Origin: Flavobacterium sp. NG2
GTDB lineage: Bacteria > Bacteroidota > Bacteroidia > Flavobacteriales > Flavobacteriaceae
Direction of reading: 5' to 3'
DNA length: 64,000 bases
NCBI RefSeq assembly: GCF_034119845.1
Contig: NZ_CP139420.1
Span: 2,520,001-2,584,000 of the forward strand
Shown: in pieces, positions 7,832 through 15,978 of the stretch
How positions within the stretch are numbered: position 1 is the stretch's first letter
Layout of the letters: each line of letters starts with the position of its first letter
The notes under the pieces: generated by a model
Told to the model about the DNA's origin: nothing
What the model saw: the letters and a program-made list of their open reading frames with translations, nothing else
Database searches by the model: none
Made by a program: the position numbers and the translations under genes

Positions 7832-8888
7832 TATTGATGATTAATTTTACGGTATAAAAATCGACTTGATTGTTTAATTCTAAAGTATGTTGTTTTGGAT
7901 AAATCAAATCTAAGCGTTTTTGAATCAATACATTACCCAAACCAAATTTTTCTTGTTTTAATTTTTGGTTGGGATTAAATTTATTTTCGCATAAAAATAT
8001 AATATGCTCCTTTTCAATTTGTATTTGCACCTTTATAGCCTGGTCAATTTTTTTGTTGGTACTGTGTTTAAAAGCGTTTTCTATAAATGGAATAAAAACC
8101 ATGGGAGCAATTTTTAAATTATCAGGATTGCCCTGAACCTCAAATGTTGCAAAATTGGTATTTGTTGTTCTTATTTTCTGCAACGCTATATATTTTTCTA
8201 TATATTCAATTTCTTTTTTAAGAAAAATTTCATCCGTTTGGGTTTCGTAAAGCATAAACCGCAAAATATCCGACAATTTGTTTAAATAATTAGAAGCCAC
8301 AGTGGCGTCTTTTAAAATAAGCACATCTATATTATTCAAGGTATTGAATAGAAAATGAGGGTCTAACTGGGATTTTATCAGAGCCATTTCTGTTTCATGA
8401 TTTTTTTGTTTGAGTGCTTCTTTCAATTTTATTTCATTCACCCAAGTTACAAACCCCTTGAGCACAAATGCCACCAAACCCGCAATGGCAGCAATAAAAC
8501 TCATTATCAAGATAACCCTACCAGCGGTTGACCTGCCGTTTTTGCCCCCATTATCTAGGTCAATTAGTTGGCCCGATTCTATCAAATACCGCATTAAAAC
8601 ATAAGCCATGACGGCCGCTCCCAACGAGGATAACAAACCAAAAAACAGTGACAACAAATACTTTTTTTGTTGTAGAAATTTTGGAAAAACCACCCAATAA
8701 CAAACATAAAATGTAATCAAGGACGGAACAAATGAAAAGAGTAAAACCGAATTCAAGGCGTTAATAAATTCGGTTGTTTGAATGGCTGTGTCTTTTGCAT
8801 TATAAAATACAACCAAAATAATTAGTATTAAAAGTACATAACACAACCAAAAAAACAGGTTTAAGAAAATAACAATTGATTTTTTCAT
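7824..8888 (-). CDS. LytS-type sensor histidine kinase (His_kinase family)
   Basis: The 354-residue protein has four membrane helices in residues 1-150 and then the LytS/YehU-type His_kinase domain. The phospho-acceptor is His178 in QLDPHFLFN, followed by an ATP-binding part with IAPMVFIPFIENAFKHS (N box) and GLGNVLIQKRL. No separate periplasmic sensor domain is visible, so the signal may be sensed in the membrane or by a partner. It is translationally coupled to the LytTR regulator by an 8-base overlap. Together they form a complete two-component system. Confidence 0.92.
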   Translation of the reverse strand: MKKSIVIFLNLFFWLCYVLLILIILVVFYNAKDTAIQTTEFINALNSVLLFSFVPSLITFYVCYWVVFPKFLQQKKYLLSLFFGLLSSLGAAVMAYVLMRYLIESGQLIDLDNGGKNGRSTAGRVILIMSFIAAIAGLVAFVLKGFVTWVNEIKLKEALKQKNHETEMALIKSQLDPHFLFNTLNNIDVLILKDATVASNYLNKLSDILRFMLYETQTDEIFLKKEIEYIEKYIALQKIRTTNTNFATFEVQGNPDNLKIAPMVFIPFIENAFKHSTNKKIDQAIKVQIQIEKEHIIFLCENKFNPNQKLKQEKFGLGNVLIQKRLDLIYPKQHTLELNNQVDFYTVKLIINNG

Positions 8889-9057
8889 AACTTCAAATTT
8901 AGATATTTAGAAGCACAATATTCTAAGATTTTAATTTCACCCGAAAATATATTATTCAAACAGGGGATATTTGTCTGCAAGATTAGAAAAAAGATGGTTT
9001 TTATAGAATGAAATAAACAGGTTGATTTGATTTTTTTTTTAGAAATTACGGAATTAA

Positions 9058-9091
9058 AAAAAGGCTTCGGTTTTATTTCCGAAGCCTTTTT
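9058..9091 (-). terminator. Rho-independent terminator
   Basis: A 13-base perfect stem (9058-9070 with 9079-9091), core GGCTTCGG/CCGAAGCC, has an 8-base loop and is followed by T-runs on the minus strand. It ends the 9132-9365 transcript and could act in both directions. Confidence 0.85.
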
Positions 9092-9131
9092 AACTTTTTT
9101 CAATAATTTCAATAGGTTATTTTTCTTAAAT

Positions 9132-9365
9132 CTATTCTTGATTGTGGGTATCAGCCAAAATATCTATAAAAAAGCCTAATCCACTTACCACATTAATAAT
9201 CTGTTCTGAATCGATTTTATTGTTGGTATTTTCTATTCTTAGAATTTTGTCGCAATCATCAATGTCAAAATCAATTTTATAATACGGGAATTTTTCTTGT
9301 ATTTTATTAACAACCCGTTTTATTTGCTCCTTATTAATGATATTTGTCTTAAATATTTCTACCAT
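9132..9365 (-). CDS. Small HMA-fold-like hypothetical protein
   Basis: The 77-residue protein has the beta-alpha-beta-beta-alpha-beta pattern of a ferredoxin-like or heavy-metal-associated (HMA) fold: VEIFKTNI, helix KEQIKRVVNKIQEKF, then YKIDFDIDDCDKILRIE and IDSEQIINVVSGLGF. The metal-binding CxxC loop of true HMA proteins is absent, so metal transfer is not supported. Similar short proteins are frequent in flavobacteria, with no assigned role. It is a single-gene transcript followed by a strong terminator. Confidence 0.65.
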   Translation of the reverse strand: MVEIFKTNIINKEQIKRVVNKIQEKFPYYKIDFDIDDCDKILRIENTNNKIDSEQIINVVSGLGFFIDILADTHNQE

Positions 9366-9461
9366 TTTTATAATTTCTTAATGCTAATTAAATACTTGTT
9401 TTACTTAAAGTTTTGAAAAATTTACCTTATAATTTAGTTTAGAAAATGTAAACTGTTTGAC

Positions 9462-9839
9462 CTAAATTTGAATTGCATTTCCCTCAATAACTTTCCAAGA
9501 ATTTACGGTTGGTATCCATACTCTACAATATCTGAACTTGCCTTCTACTAGTTGTTCACCATATTTAGCTTTCAAATAAATTGTTGTAATAACAGTTGCA
9601 TTTTTTGTGTTACATTTTATATTTTGATTGAGTACAATTATTTCAGAAACAGACATAATTCCTGATTTATAATTTTGAATATCTATGTCTTTGGTAATGC
9701 TTTGACCATTTGGAATATTAAAAATTAAATCATCATGCAATAAATCATCCAGTTCTTTAATATCGCTATTTTTCATAGCCTCTAAAAGTCTTTTCTCGCA
9801 CTCAAGTATTTGTGTTTCTTGTTTCATAGTCTGTTCCAT
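9462..9839 (-). CDS. SnoaL/DUF4440-like NTF2-fold protein
   Basis: The 125-residue protein has the NTF2-like pattern: an N-terminal helix with CEKRLLEAMKNSDIKELDDLLHDDLIFNIPNG (about residues 14-45), then strands ending in RYCRVWIPTVNSWKVIEGNAIQI. DUF4440/SnoaL-like proteins form small cone-shaped folds and may be enzymes or binding proteins. No catalytic set can be assigned. It stands alone between the MmpS-like lipoprotein and the HMA-like gene. The first ATG was chosen; the one four codons later is also possible. Confidence 0.75.
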   Translation of the reverse strand: MEQTMKQETQILECEKRLLEAMKNSDIKELDDLLHDDLIFNIPNGQSITKDIDIQNYKSGIMSVSEIIVLNQNIKCNTKNATVITTIYLKAKYGEQLVEGKFRYCRVWIPTVNSWKVIEGNAIQI

Positions 9840-9907
9840 TTATTTAAAAAGCTTTCTAGTAAATTATATAAGAAACTATTTATCAAGGCATTTATCCTTG
9901 TTGTTTA

Positions 9908-10303
9908 CTATTTTAAAACATATTGAAGCCCTCCAATAATAGCCATTCCGTTTGATTGCACTATTTCTGTTTGTTCTTTTTTGACCACGCCACCCACATA
10001 TATTTTGGCGGTCAAGGTTTTGCCAGGAGTCGCACCAAATACTGAGGCATTAATTGTGGGAGCAAAAAAACCATCTGGTGCTACTATTTCTTTTGTCCAT
10101 GGCAAAACAGAAGGGACTGCATTTGACCCTGAACTAGACCCTGTGATATAGGTTATATCAAAGGTACCAATAGCGGTTCCAGACACTTCATATTTAACAT
10201 TCCTACTGTCAGATGATGTACCATTATCATCCTTACTACAAGAAATTATTAGGGTTAAAGTCAAAAGAGAGATAACTGTTTTTATTACATTCATTGTTTT
10301 CAT
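9908..10303 (-). CDS. MmpS-like lipoprotein, copy 2
   Basis: The 131-residue protein has a lipobox at Cys22 (IISC), a short linker and the same MmpS-like beta-sandwich domain as 3236-3649. DNA of the two domains is nearly identical (about four mismatches over the roughly 230 bases from 9927), while the signal-peptide regions differ. That points to recent duplication or gene conversion. It lies 22 bases downstream of a beta-barrel gene and belongs to the second TonB/DUF4249 module. Function is unknown. Confidence 0.7.
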   Translation of the reverse strand: MKTMNVIKTVISLLTLTLIISCSKDDNGTSSDSRNVKYEVSGTAIGTFDITYITGSSSGSNAVPSVLPWTKEIVAPDGFFAPTINASVFGATPGKTLTAKIYVGGVVKKEQTEIVQSNGMAIIGGLQYVLK

Positions 10304-10325
10304 AATTTTCTATATATAGTTTTTA

Positions 10326-10829
10326 TTAAAATTTTAAAGATACACCTGCTGTTAATCCTGAAATATTCCCCCCTCCAGCTTCTAAGAAAACATTGAATTT
10401 ATCTGTAAGAAAGTAACGACCGCCAACTTGTCCAGAAAAAAAGGCAGAATTACCCAAACTGGTGTGAGATATGGTGTTTTCATCTTTTAGTGTCGCTTTC
10501 CAGTATCCAAGTGTTAAACCTCCATAAACATCAAATTTTGAGTCAATATTGAGTACTTTATTAAAGTGATAGTTCCCTTTTATACCACCATAAATAAATG
10601 ACCATTTGTAATCATTTAAATAATCATTGTCCTTATAGGAGGTATAATTTACAGCCAATCCAACACCGATTTCATTAGTTACAAGATGTTCAAATCCTAG
10701 GTGTATAGGAGTGCCATATGAAGATAAACCTAAACCTATATCCCCTAGGTTTGTTCCTTTTTGGATTTGAGCTGTAATAGACATTGAAAAAATTGTAAGA
10801 CAGGTAATTGATAATTTAATTTTGTTCAT
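10326..10829 (-). CDS. Outer-membrane beta-barrel protein
   Basis: The 167-residue protein has a Sec signal (MNKIKLSITCLTIFSMSITAQ) and alternating strands rich in Gly and aromatic residues, ending in SLKF with a C-terminal Phe, as expected for a small 8-stranded barrel. Members of this porin-like family are common in Bacteroidota and rarely have known functions. It lies between the copy-2 MmpS-like lipoprotein and a short hypothetical gene, and may be co-transcribed with the lipoprotein. Confidence 0.8.
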   Translation of the reverse strand: MNKIKLSITCLTIFSMSITAQIQKGTNLGDIGLGLSSYGTPIHLGFEHLVTNEIGVGLAVNYTSYKDNDYLNDYKWSFIYGGIKGNYHFNKVLNIDSKFDVYGGLTLGYWKATLKDENTISHTSLGNSAFFSGQVGGRYFLTDKFNVFLEAGGGNISGLTAGVSLKF

Positions 10830-10989
10830 TTTCTTTTTTTTTTAAGGTTATTATAAAATTTACTTGTTGTGAATATGTCTCCGAATTCCAATTACTGAAT
10901 ATTCGTTCGAAGTTTATTATTATTTTTATAAGGCAAATATTGGATTGTCTTAGTAATTTTCCGACCTTGATTGAAGTGATCATCTAATT

Positions 10990-11235
10990 TTAATAACTAA
11001 TAATAGAATTTAAAAAGCTTTCAATAATAGTTTTATCTTTTACTTTGTCAGATTTCAGTTTTAACGTACTACTTTCTCCAAAACAACTTACTGTGTATTG
11101 GCGAGGTTTAGAACCATTAAGAATGATTAGAAAACCAGCTCTAATACTATCATTTTTAATTTCTGAGTGTAGTATTTTTATACTAAATAGAATAGGTTCA
11201 TTATCTTTTGTTATAACATATTTTAATACATCCAT
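10990..11235 (-). CDS. Short hypothetical protein
   Basis: With the ATG at 11235 the product has 81 residues (MDVLKYVITKDNEPILFS onward). The ATG ten codons earlier would overlap the DUF4249 stop by 11 bases and is less likely. The sequence alternates short strands (ILFSIKILHSE, AGFLIILNG, YTVSCFGESSTLKLKS) with a terminal helix. I recall similar short proteins from flavobacteria but no function. No signal peptide is visible, so it is probably cytoplasmic. Confidence 0.6.
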   Translation of the reverse strand: MDVLKYVITKDNEPILFSIKILHSEIKNDSIRAGFLIILNGSKPRQYTVSCFGESSTLKLKSDKVKDKTIIESFLNSIISY

Positions 11236-11254
11236 AGGTTTAATAGGTATTAAA

Positions 11255-12073
11255 TTACTCCACACTATATTCTAATTTCTCTACTTCACCCAATCTGAAA
11301 TACCCTAAGGCATAATTGTTTTTGTCAGTTTGGTTTACAATATTTCCTCTAATTTTTGCTGGTGGCGCTTGAAAAGGACCACTAGGATTGGCATTAGATA
11401 AAACAATAGTCATATAGTTATAGAAAGTTTTAGAAATTCCCATTAATGATATATTTATGACATCTCCTTTTTTGAGTTTTTCATTGGAATATAGAGCTGC
11501 CATGTTTTTTCCTTCTGTAAATTCATCAGGGATGGTTTGGTATTCTGGAAATGGATGGAAAGCCGAATCAAATCGAGTTAAATAATGATTAATTTGATTT
11601 GGGAAATCATTAAAATTTATCTTTAAACCAATTTCATCACTATTAAAACCCAAGTCGTCTCTTTGTTCAACATCAGTAATTACCGGACTAGGTAATAATT
11701 TCTCAGTGGCACTATAGCTTTGTCCACCATAAGAAACAGTCAAAGTGTAGGTTTCATTTAATTGCGGAATAAAATCCACACATTTATATTGACCACTATT
11801 TCCAGAAGAATTAATATCTTCTGTAAAATTGAATACTTGATTGGAACTATTTTTAATAAAAACAATCGCTCCAGAAACTTTTGGAATCTCACTTTGATAG
11901 TATCCTGTTGTAGTAGTAAGTTTTATGGTTTGAACATTGCCAGTTGTCCCTTTGTTCCAATTAATGGTTGCATCTACAACAAGTTTAGGTTCTGCTGTAG
12001 ATAAATTTACATTTACAACTTCTTCACAACTCGTTAAACAAGTGAAGAATATAAACAATAGTATCTTTTTCAT
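11255..12073 (-). CDS. DUF4249 lipoprotein, copy 2
   Basis: The 272-residue protein starts with a lipoprotein signal (lipobox LTSC, Cys16), then VNVNLSTAEPKLVVDATINWNKG and a beta-rich DUF4249 body ending in PPAKIRGNIVNQ and YFRLGEVE. It is clearly paralogous to 3757-4581, with similar domain borders but extensive divergence. It follows the copy-2 TonB receptor by 36 bases and should be its surface partner. The ligand is unknown. Confidence 0.88.
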   Translation of the reverse strand: MKKILLFIFFTCLTSCEEVVNVNLSTAEPKLVVDATINWNKGTTGNVQTIKLTTTTGYYQSEIPKVSGAIVFIKNSSNQVFNFTEDINSSGNSGQYKCVDFIPQLNETYTLTVSYGGQSYSATEKLLPSPVITDVEQRDDLGFNSDEIGLKINFNDFPNQINHYLTRFDSAFHPFPEYQTIPDEFTEGKNMAALYSNEKLKKGDVINISLMGISKTFYNYMTIVLSNANPSGPFQAPPAKIRGNIVNQTDKNNYALGYFRLGEVEKLEYSVE

Positions 12074-12109
12074 AATAAGTGTTTTTATATGATTTCTTTT
12101 GGGTAATTT

Positions 12110-14479
12110 TTAAAATTTAAAATTGTAAGTAATACCAGGAACAGCCCCGAAAATGGAAAACTTAACTGCTTCATTTATGCCTGTATCTACATTTTGTCTG
12201 AAGTTTATGGAAGCAGCATTTTGTCGGTTATACACATTATAGATGCTAAATATCCATTCGCCTTGCCATCCTTTTTGCTTATTAGGTTTAGGTGTATAGG
12301 TAGCTGACAAGTCCAGATGATGGTACGTAGGTAATCTTTCTTCATTTCTATTACCAAAACTAGGAATGATAATGCCTCCATATTCGTATTGTCCATTTGG
12401 ATACGTTACAGGTTGTCCTGATTGTAAACTAAATACAGAACCAAAACTCCATTTGTTATTCAATAAATAAGTTGAAGTAATGGATAGGTTATGTAATTTA
12501 TCAAAACCTGATTTGTACCATTTACCATCGTTAATTCCGGTTTCTGTAGCTGTTCTGCCAGGTGTTTGTTGTTCTGCTCTTGACAGTGTATAGGATACCC
12601 AACCATTAAATTTTCCGGTATTCTTTTTTAACATAAATTCTAATCCGTATGACCTGCCGTTTCCGTTCAAAATAAGTTGTTCAACATTATTATTAGCAAT
12701 TAATTCTGCACCATCAATGTAATCTACACGGTTTTTTATTTTTTTATAAAAGGTTTCAATTTCTAAAGAATACCTATCGTTATTAAAGTTTTTAAAATAT
12801 CCTAAAGCAAATTGGTCTAACAACTGTGGTTTAAAAAAATCATCACTTGGTGCCCAAATATCTAATGGAGTAGGTGATTGCGTATTAGAAATAAGATGTA
12901 GGTATTGTGCCATTCTATTGTAACTTGCCTTAATAGACTGCTCATCATTAATAGCGTATGAAATTGCTAGACGTGGTTCTAAATTATTGAAGTCTGCTAT
13001 TGTTTCATTTTTACCATAGTTTTTTGTACCTATTGGAGTCGCTTTTTCATATATGTTGAATTCAGGATTAAAAAGTACTGCTTGATTATTTTGGTATATG
13101 TTGAGTTCTTGTTTACCAAGGCGATAAAATGTACTGTACCTTAGTCCATAATTTACCGATATTTTATTGCTGATTTCTTGATCTACATCAAAATACAAAG
13201 CTGTTTCTATGGCAAATTTTTTGTCTAACTGTTTTTTGTTAATTCCAGAATCTGCTGTTGTAGGGTTGATTGTTCCTGGGTTAAATTTATAATATTGAGA
13301 ATTAATCCCATAGGTTAATTTGGTAGCATTGCCTAAATAGTGTTTAAAATCGTATTTTAAATTATAGTTTTGAATACCACTATCCCAATTAAAACCAAGT
13401 AAATTAAAATCCAAACCATAATAATAGTCACTATAGATTAAAGATAAATTTGAAAATAATTTATCTGAAAACAAATGATTCCATCGTAGATTCATGAATG
13501 AATTACCATAGGTATTTACAAAAATTCCATTCAAATCAAATGCATCTCGTCCAAAATAGCCCGAAAGGAATAATTTATTTTGGTCGTTTATTCGATAGTT
13601 TAATTTTGTATTCAAATCGTAAAATGAAGCCGAGTTTTTATTGTCAGATAACTTCAAAAATAAATGCCCGTACGAGGCTCTACCTGCAACTAAGAATGAC
13701 CCATTTCCTTTTGATAGTGGTCCTTCGGCTAATAATCTACTAGAAATAATTCCGATACCTCCAGAATATCTGTATTCTTCTTTATTTCCTTCTTTTTGAT
13801 AGATGTCTAGAACCGATGAAAGTCTACCGCCAAATCGGGAAGGAATTCCTCCTTTGTACAATTTTAAATCTTTGATGGCATCAGCATTAAATACGGAGAA
13901 AAAACCAAATAAATGAGATGAATTATACACAGTAGCCTCATCTAGTAATATTAAATTTTGATCGGTACTTCCTCCTCTTACATTAAAACCTGATTGTCCT
14001 TCACCTGCATTTGTAACACCAGGTAATTGAAGAATCGATTTTATAATATCAACCTCACCTAGAATGACTGGTATCTTTTTTATGGTTTGAATTGAGAGTT
14101 TATTGACACTCATTTCGGTACTTTTAATTTCAGATTTCTTTTTATCGTTTGTAACAATAACTTCATTTAATGAGTTTTCATTTTCATCAAGTGAAAAGTC
14201 TTTTTTTATACTTTGTGATAAATTTATTTTTACCTCAATAGTTTTAAAACCCACATAACTCATTCTAAGCGTATAGTCTCCTGTGGGCACTGTTAAAGAA
14301 TAAAAACCATATTCATTTGTGTTTGTTCCGGTTTTTAATTCATCAATATAAACATTAACGCCGATTAGTGTTTCTGTTGTTTTAATATCTTTTATTGTTC
14401 CACTAATCGTGACCTTCTGTGCATGAGAAACTAGAGAAAGAAAGAATAACAGAGTTAATAATTTATGTTTTGTTTTCAT
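12110..14479 (-). CDS. TonB-dependent receptor, copy 2
   Basis: The 789-residue protein has a signal peptide (ending near SHA at about 20), a CarboxypepD_reg-like domain (ISGTIKDIKTTETLIGVNVYI to about 95), a plug with GVTNAGEGQSGFNVRGGSTDQNLILLDEAT, and a large barrel ending ITYNFKF. It shares long blocks with the receptor at 4595-7003, such as the DQNLILLDEAT plug and the TPLDIWAPSDD loop, so the ligands may be related. It is followed by a DUF4249 gene and preceded by a tiny lipoprotein gene. Confidence 0.92.
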   Translation of the reverse strand: MKTKHKLLTLLFFLSLVSHAQKVTISGTIKDIKTTETLIGVNVYIDELKTGTNTNEYGFYSLTVPTGDYTLRMSYVGFKTIEVKINLSQSIKKDFSLDENENSLNEVIVTNDKKKSEIKSTEMSVNKLSIQTIKKIPVILGEVDIIKSILQLPGVTNAGEGQSGFNVRGGSTDQNLILLDEATVYNSSHLFGFFSVFNADAIKDLKLYKGGIPSRFGGRLSSVLDIYQKEGNKEEYRYSGGIGIISSRLLAEGPLSKGNGSFLVAGRASYGHLFLKLSDNKNSASFYDLNTKLNYRINDQNKLFLSGYFGRDAFDLNGIFVNTYGNSFMNLRWNHLFSDKLFSNLSLIYSDYYYGLDFNLLGFNWDSGIQNYNLKYDFKHYLGNATKLTYGINSQYYKFNPGTINPTTADSGINKKQLDKKFAIETALYFDVDQEISNKISVNYGLRYSTFYRLGKQELNIYQNNQAVLFNPEFNIYEKATPIGTKNYGKNETIADFNNLEPRLAISYAINDEQSIKASYNRMAQYLHLISNTQSPTPLDIWAPSDDFFKPQLLDQFALGYFKNFNNDRYSLEIETFYKKIKNRVDYIDGAELIANNNVEQLILNGNGRSYGLEFMLKKNTGKFNGWVSYTLSRAEQQTPGRTATETGINDGKWYKSGFDKLHNLSITSTYLLNNKWSFGSVFSLQSGQPVTYPNGQYEYGGIIIPSFGNRNEERLPTYHHLDLSATYTPKPNKQKGWQGEWIFSIYNVYNRQNAASINFRQNVDTGINEAVKFSIFGAVPGITYNFKF

Positions 14480-14495
14480 TTTAATTGGATTCTTT

Positions 14496-14708
14496 TTATT
14501 GAATTATATTTGTAAAATAATGTGGATTTCTAAAAGTTTTTGCGTGTAGTATAGTTTCGTTAACAGAAAGTGAGGATAATGTTGCTTCTTGATCAACGTT
14601 TTTGAGAACTAAAGCTCCTAGTTGATTTGGGGCAATTTCTGTGCAAGAAAATTGAGTCGTAACAAGGAGTAAAAAATACATTCTTAAAAAAACAGATTTT
14701 AATTTCAT
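14496..14708 (-). CDS. Tiny lipoprotein-like protein upstream of TonB receptor
   Basis: The 70-residue product has a plausible lipoprotein signal (MYFLLLVTTQFSC, Cys at about 22) followed by an unmatched 48-residue tail. It precedes the copy-2 TonB receptor by 16 bases in the same direction, which supports translation as part of that operon. I do not recognise the tail. It could be a leader gene, a degraded lipoprotein, or a small envelope partner of the receptor. Confidence 0.5.
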   Translation of the reverse strand: MKLKSVFLRMYFLLLVTTQFSCTEIAPNQLGALVLKNVDQEATLSSLSVNETILHAKTFRNPHYFTNIIQ

Positions 14709-15017
14709 AAACTAATAATTTATTTTTTTTGGCAAATATTTGTTAAACAAAAGCAATTAATCGACTTTGCTTATAAGTAAGTACGCATTTAATAAATAAG
14801 TGGGGGTATGCCTTTAAGTAACTACTTTCTTAAAGGAGAATGTTTTAAATTCTTTTTGGTAGAGTTATTGACAATTTTATTTTTTTAGTGAAAAGAATCA
14901 TCGCAATATGAGTAAGTTAAAACCGTTTTTTTTTATCAAGAAAAAAGCAGTTTTCGTTTTAATACTAATTAATATTACTATCTATACTTTTAATAAATTT
15001 TGCGTTTAAATAATTTT
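14709..15017. other. AT-rich intergenic stretch
   Basis: This gap is very AT-rich. The only item seen is a 33-codon plus-strand ORF at 14908-15009 with one hydrophobic stretch (AVFVLILINITIYTF), which is too weak to call a gene. No repeat or RNA gene was recognised. Confidence 0.4.
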
Positions 15018-15449
15018 TCATGCTTCAATATGAGGCCATTTCCATGCATAACGGATAATTAGTCCAAGTAGAACGACTTCTACAGCCGCAGCAAAATACA
15101 TGTGCACCCAAGCCTCTCCTACCAAATTAAACAACATATAAGGAATAAATACCATAGCCACGATTATGTTTGTCCAGCGATTTACATTAGCTGGCAGGGC
15201 AACAGAAAGGAAAATCATTAGAACTGGAATTGTTACAAAAATCATTGCTATCAGCAGAAAGATATATGAAATATCAAATACAAATACTTTTCCTGCCAAT
15301 ATATCTTTTATAGTACCAGGCATATATAAGTGAAAATAATCGACATAAGTATAGAGAAACATGAAACTCGCCCACAATGTAGCAAGCTTCAATTTTAAAC
15401 TGACTTTGATGTCTTCCAGTGAATTTTGTGTTGTTTTTTGTATATTCAT
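15018..15449 (-). CDS. DUF6326-like four-helix membrane protein
   Basis: The 143-residue protein has four membrane helices at about residues 25-45, 57-82, 91-110 and 114-133. The block TLWASFMFLYTYVDYFHLYMPG near 24-45 is typical of the DUF6326 family as I recall it. Function is unknown. It is the last gene of a minus-strand cluster with DUF6567, a barrel protein and a 65-residue protein downstream of a large LuxR regulator. Confidence 0.75.
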   Translation of the reverse strand: MNIQKTTQNSLEDIKVSLKLKLATLWASFMFLYTYVDYFHLYMPGTIKDILAGKVFVFDISYIFLLIAMIFVTIPVLMIFLSVALPANVNRWTNIIVAMVFIPYMLFNLVGEAWVHMYFAAAVEVVLLGLIIRYAWKWPHIEA

Positions 15450-15463
15450 AAATTATCATTTTA

Positions 15464-15586
15464 AAAATTATACTCAAAATTCAGCACTTGTTCAGGCGTG
15501 TATTTTGGCTTCTTGTCATCTTTTTGTTTAAATCCATGAGGCATTTCAGTATGTTCTAAAATAGTAAACAGCTCTTTTATTTGAAC
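15464..15586 (-). other. Coding-like open stretch between two genes
   Basis: Directly after the stop of the DUF6567 gene and in the same frame, 41 further codons are open and end at a TAA (15461-15463). The peptide (ELFTILEHTEMPHGF, then KPKYTPEQVLNFEYNF) looks coding-like, and its end resembles an outer-membrane strand with a terminal Phe. It may be the C-terminal remnant of a lost gene. An ATG at 15542-15544 would give only 27 residues. Confidence 0.35.
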
Positions 15587-15970
15587 TTACCTAGTAAATT
15601 CAACTACTTGGGCATTCACCGTTATAGTTCTCCTGACAAAGAAAGGGGCAAACCCGCTGAGGTGTTCCTCTGTCATCACGTTGATTACTGCTTTGGAACC
15701 ATTTATTAAGTTGGCTTTCTTCATCATTATTGAATATGCATTTTCGTATAATTGCCTTTTGTTCATACCTCCAATTGCTAATACATAAGACGTCTTCGAA
15801 CTTCCGCTTACTTGATCAATTACTTTGAAGTTGTTCTCACTTAAGCGCACCTCAGTAGCGTTTTGATTGTGGTTGGTTACATAGGCGTGACCGATACCAC
15901 ACGAATTAAGAAATGTCGCGAGCAATAATAAAACGGAATAAATGACGATTTTTTGGTTAATTTTTTTCAT
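15587..15970 (-). CDS. DUF6567-like lipoprotein
   Basis: The 127-residue protein has a lipoprotein signal (FLNSC, Cys24) and the pattern I associate with DUF6567: NATEVRLSENNFKVIDQVSGSS, then YVLAIGGM, a helix with NAYSIMMKKANLINGSKAVINV, and a closing TVNAQVVEF strand. The fold resembles small TRL/YiaD-side lipoproteins with a repeated helix-strand unit. No function is known. It is 8 bases downstream of a barrel protein gene, so the two are probably co-translated. Confidence 0.75.
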   Translation of the reverse strand: MKKINQKIVIYSVLLLLATFLNSCGIGHAYVTNHNQNATEVRLSENNFKVIDQVSGSSKTSYVLAIGGMNKRQLYENAYSIMMKKANLINGSKAVINVMTEEHLSGFAPFFVRRTITVNAQVVEFTR

Positions 15971-15978
15971 TGTAGTAA

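Noticed and set aside
8885..9112. 75-codon minus-strand ORF
   Set aside because: It reads straight through the strong terminator hairpin at 9058-9091 and has no recognisable domain.
9132..9365. Heavy-metal-binding HMA protein
   Set aside because: The fold pattern fits but the CxxC metal loop is missing.
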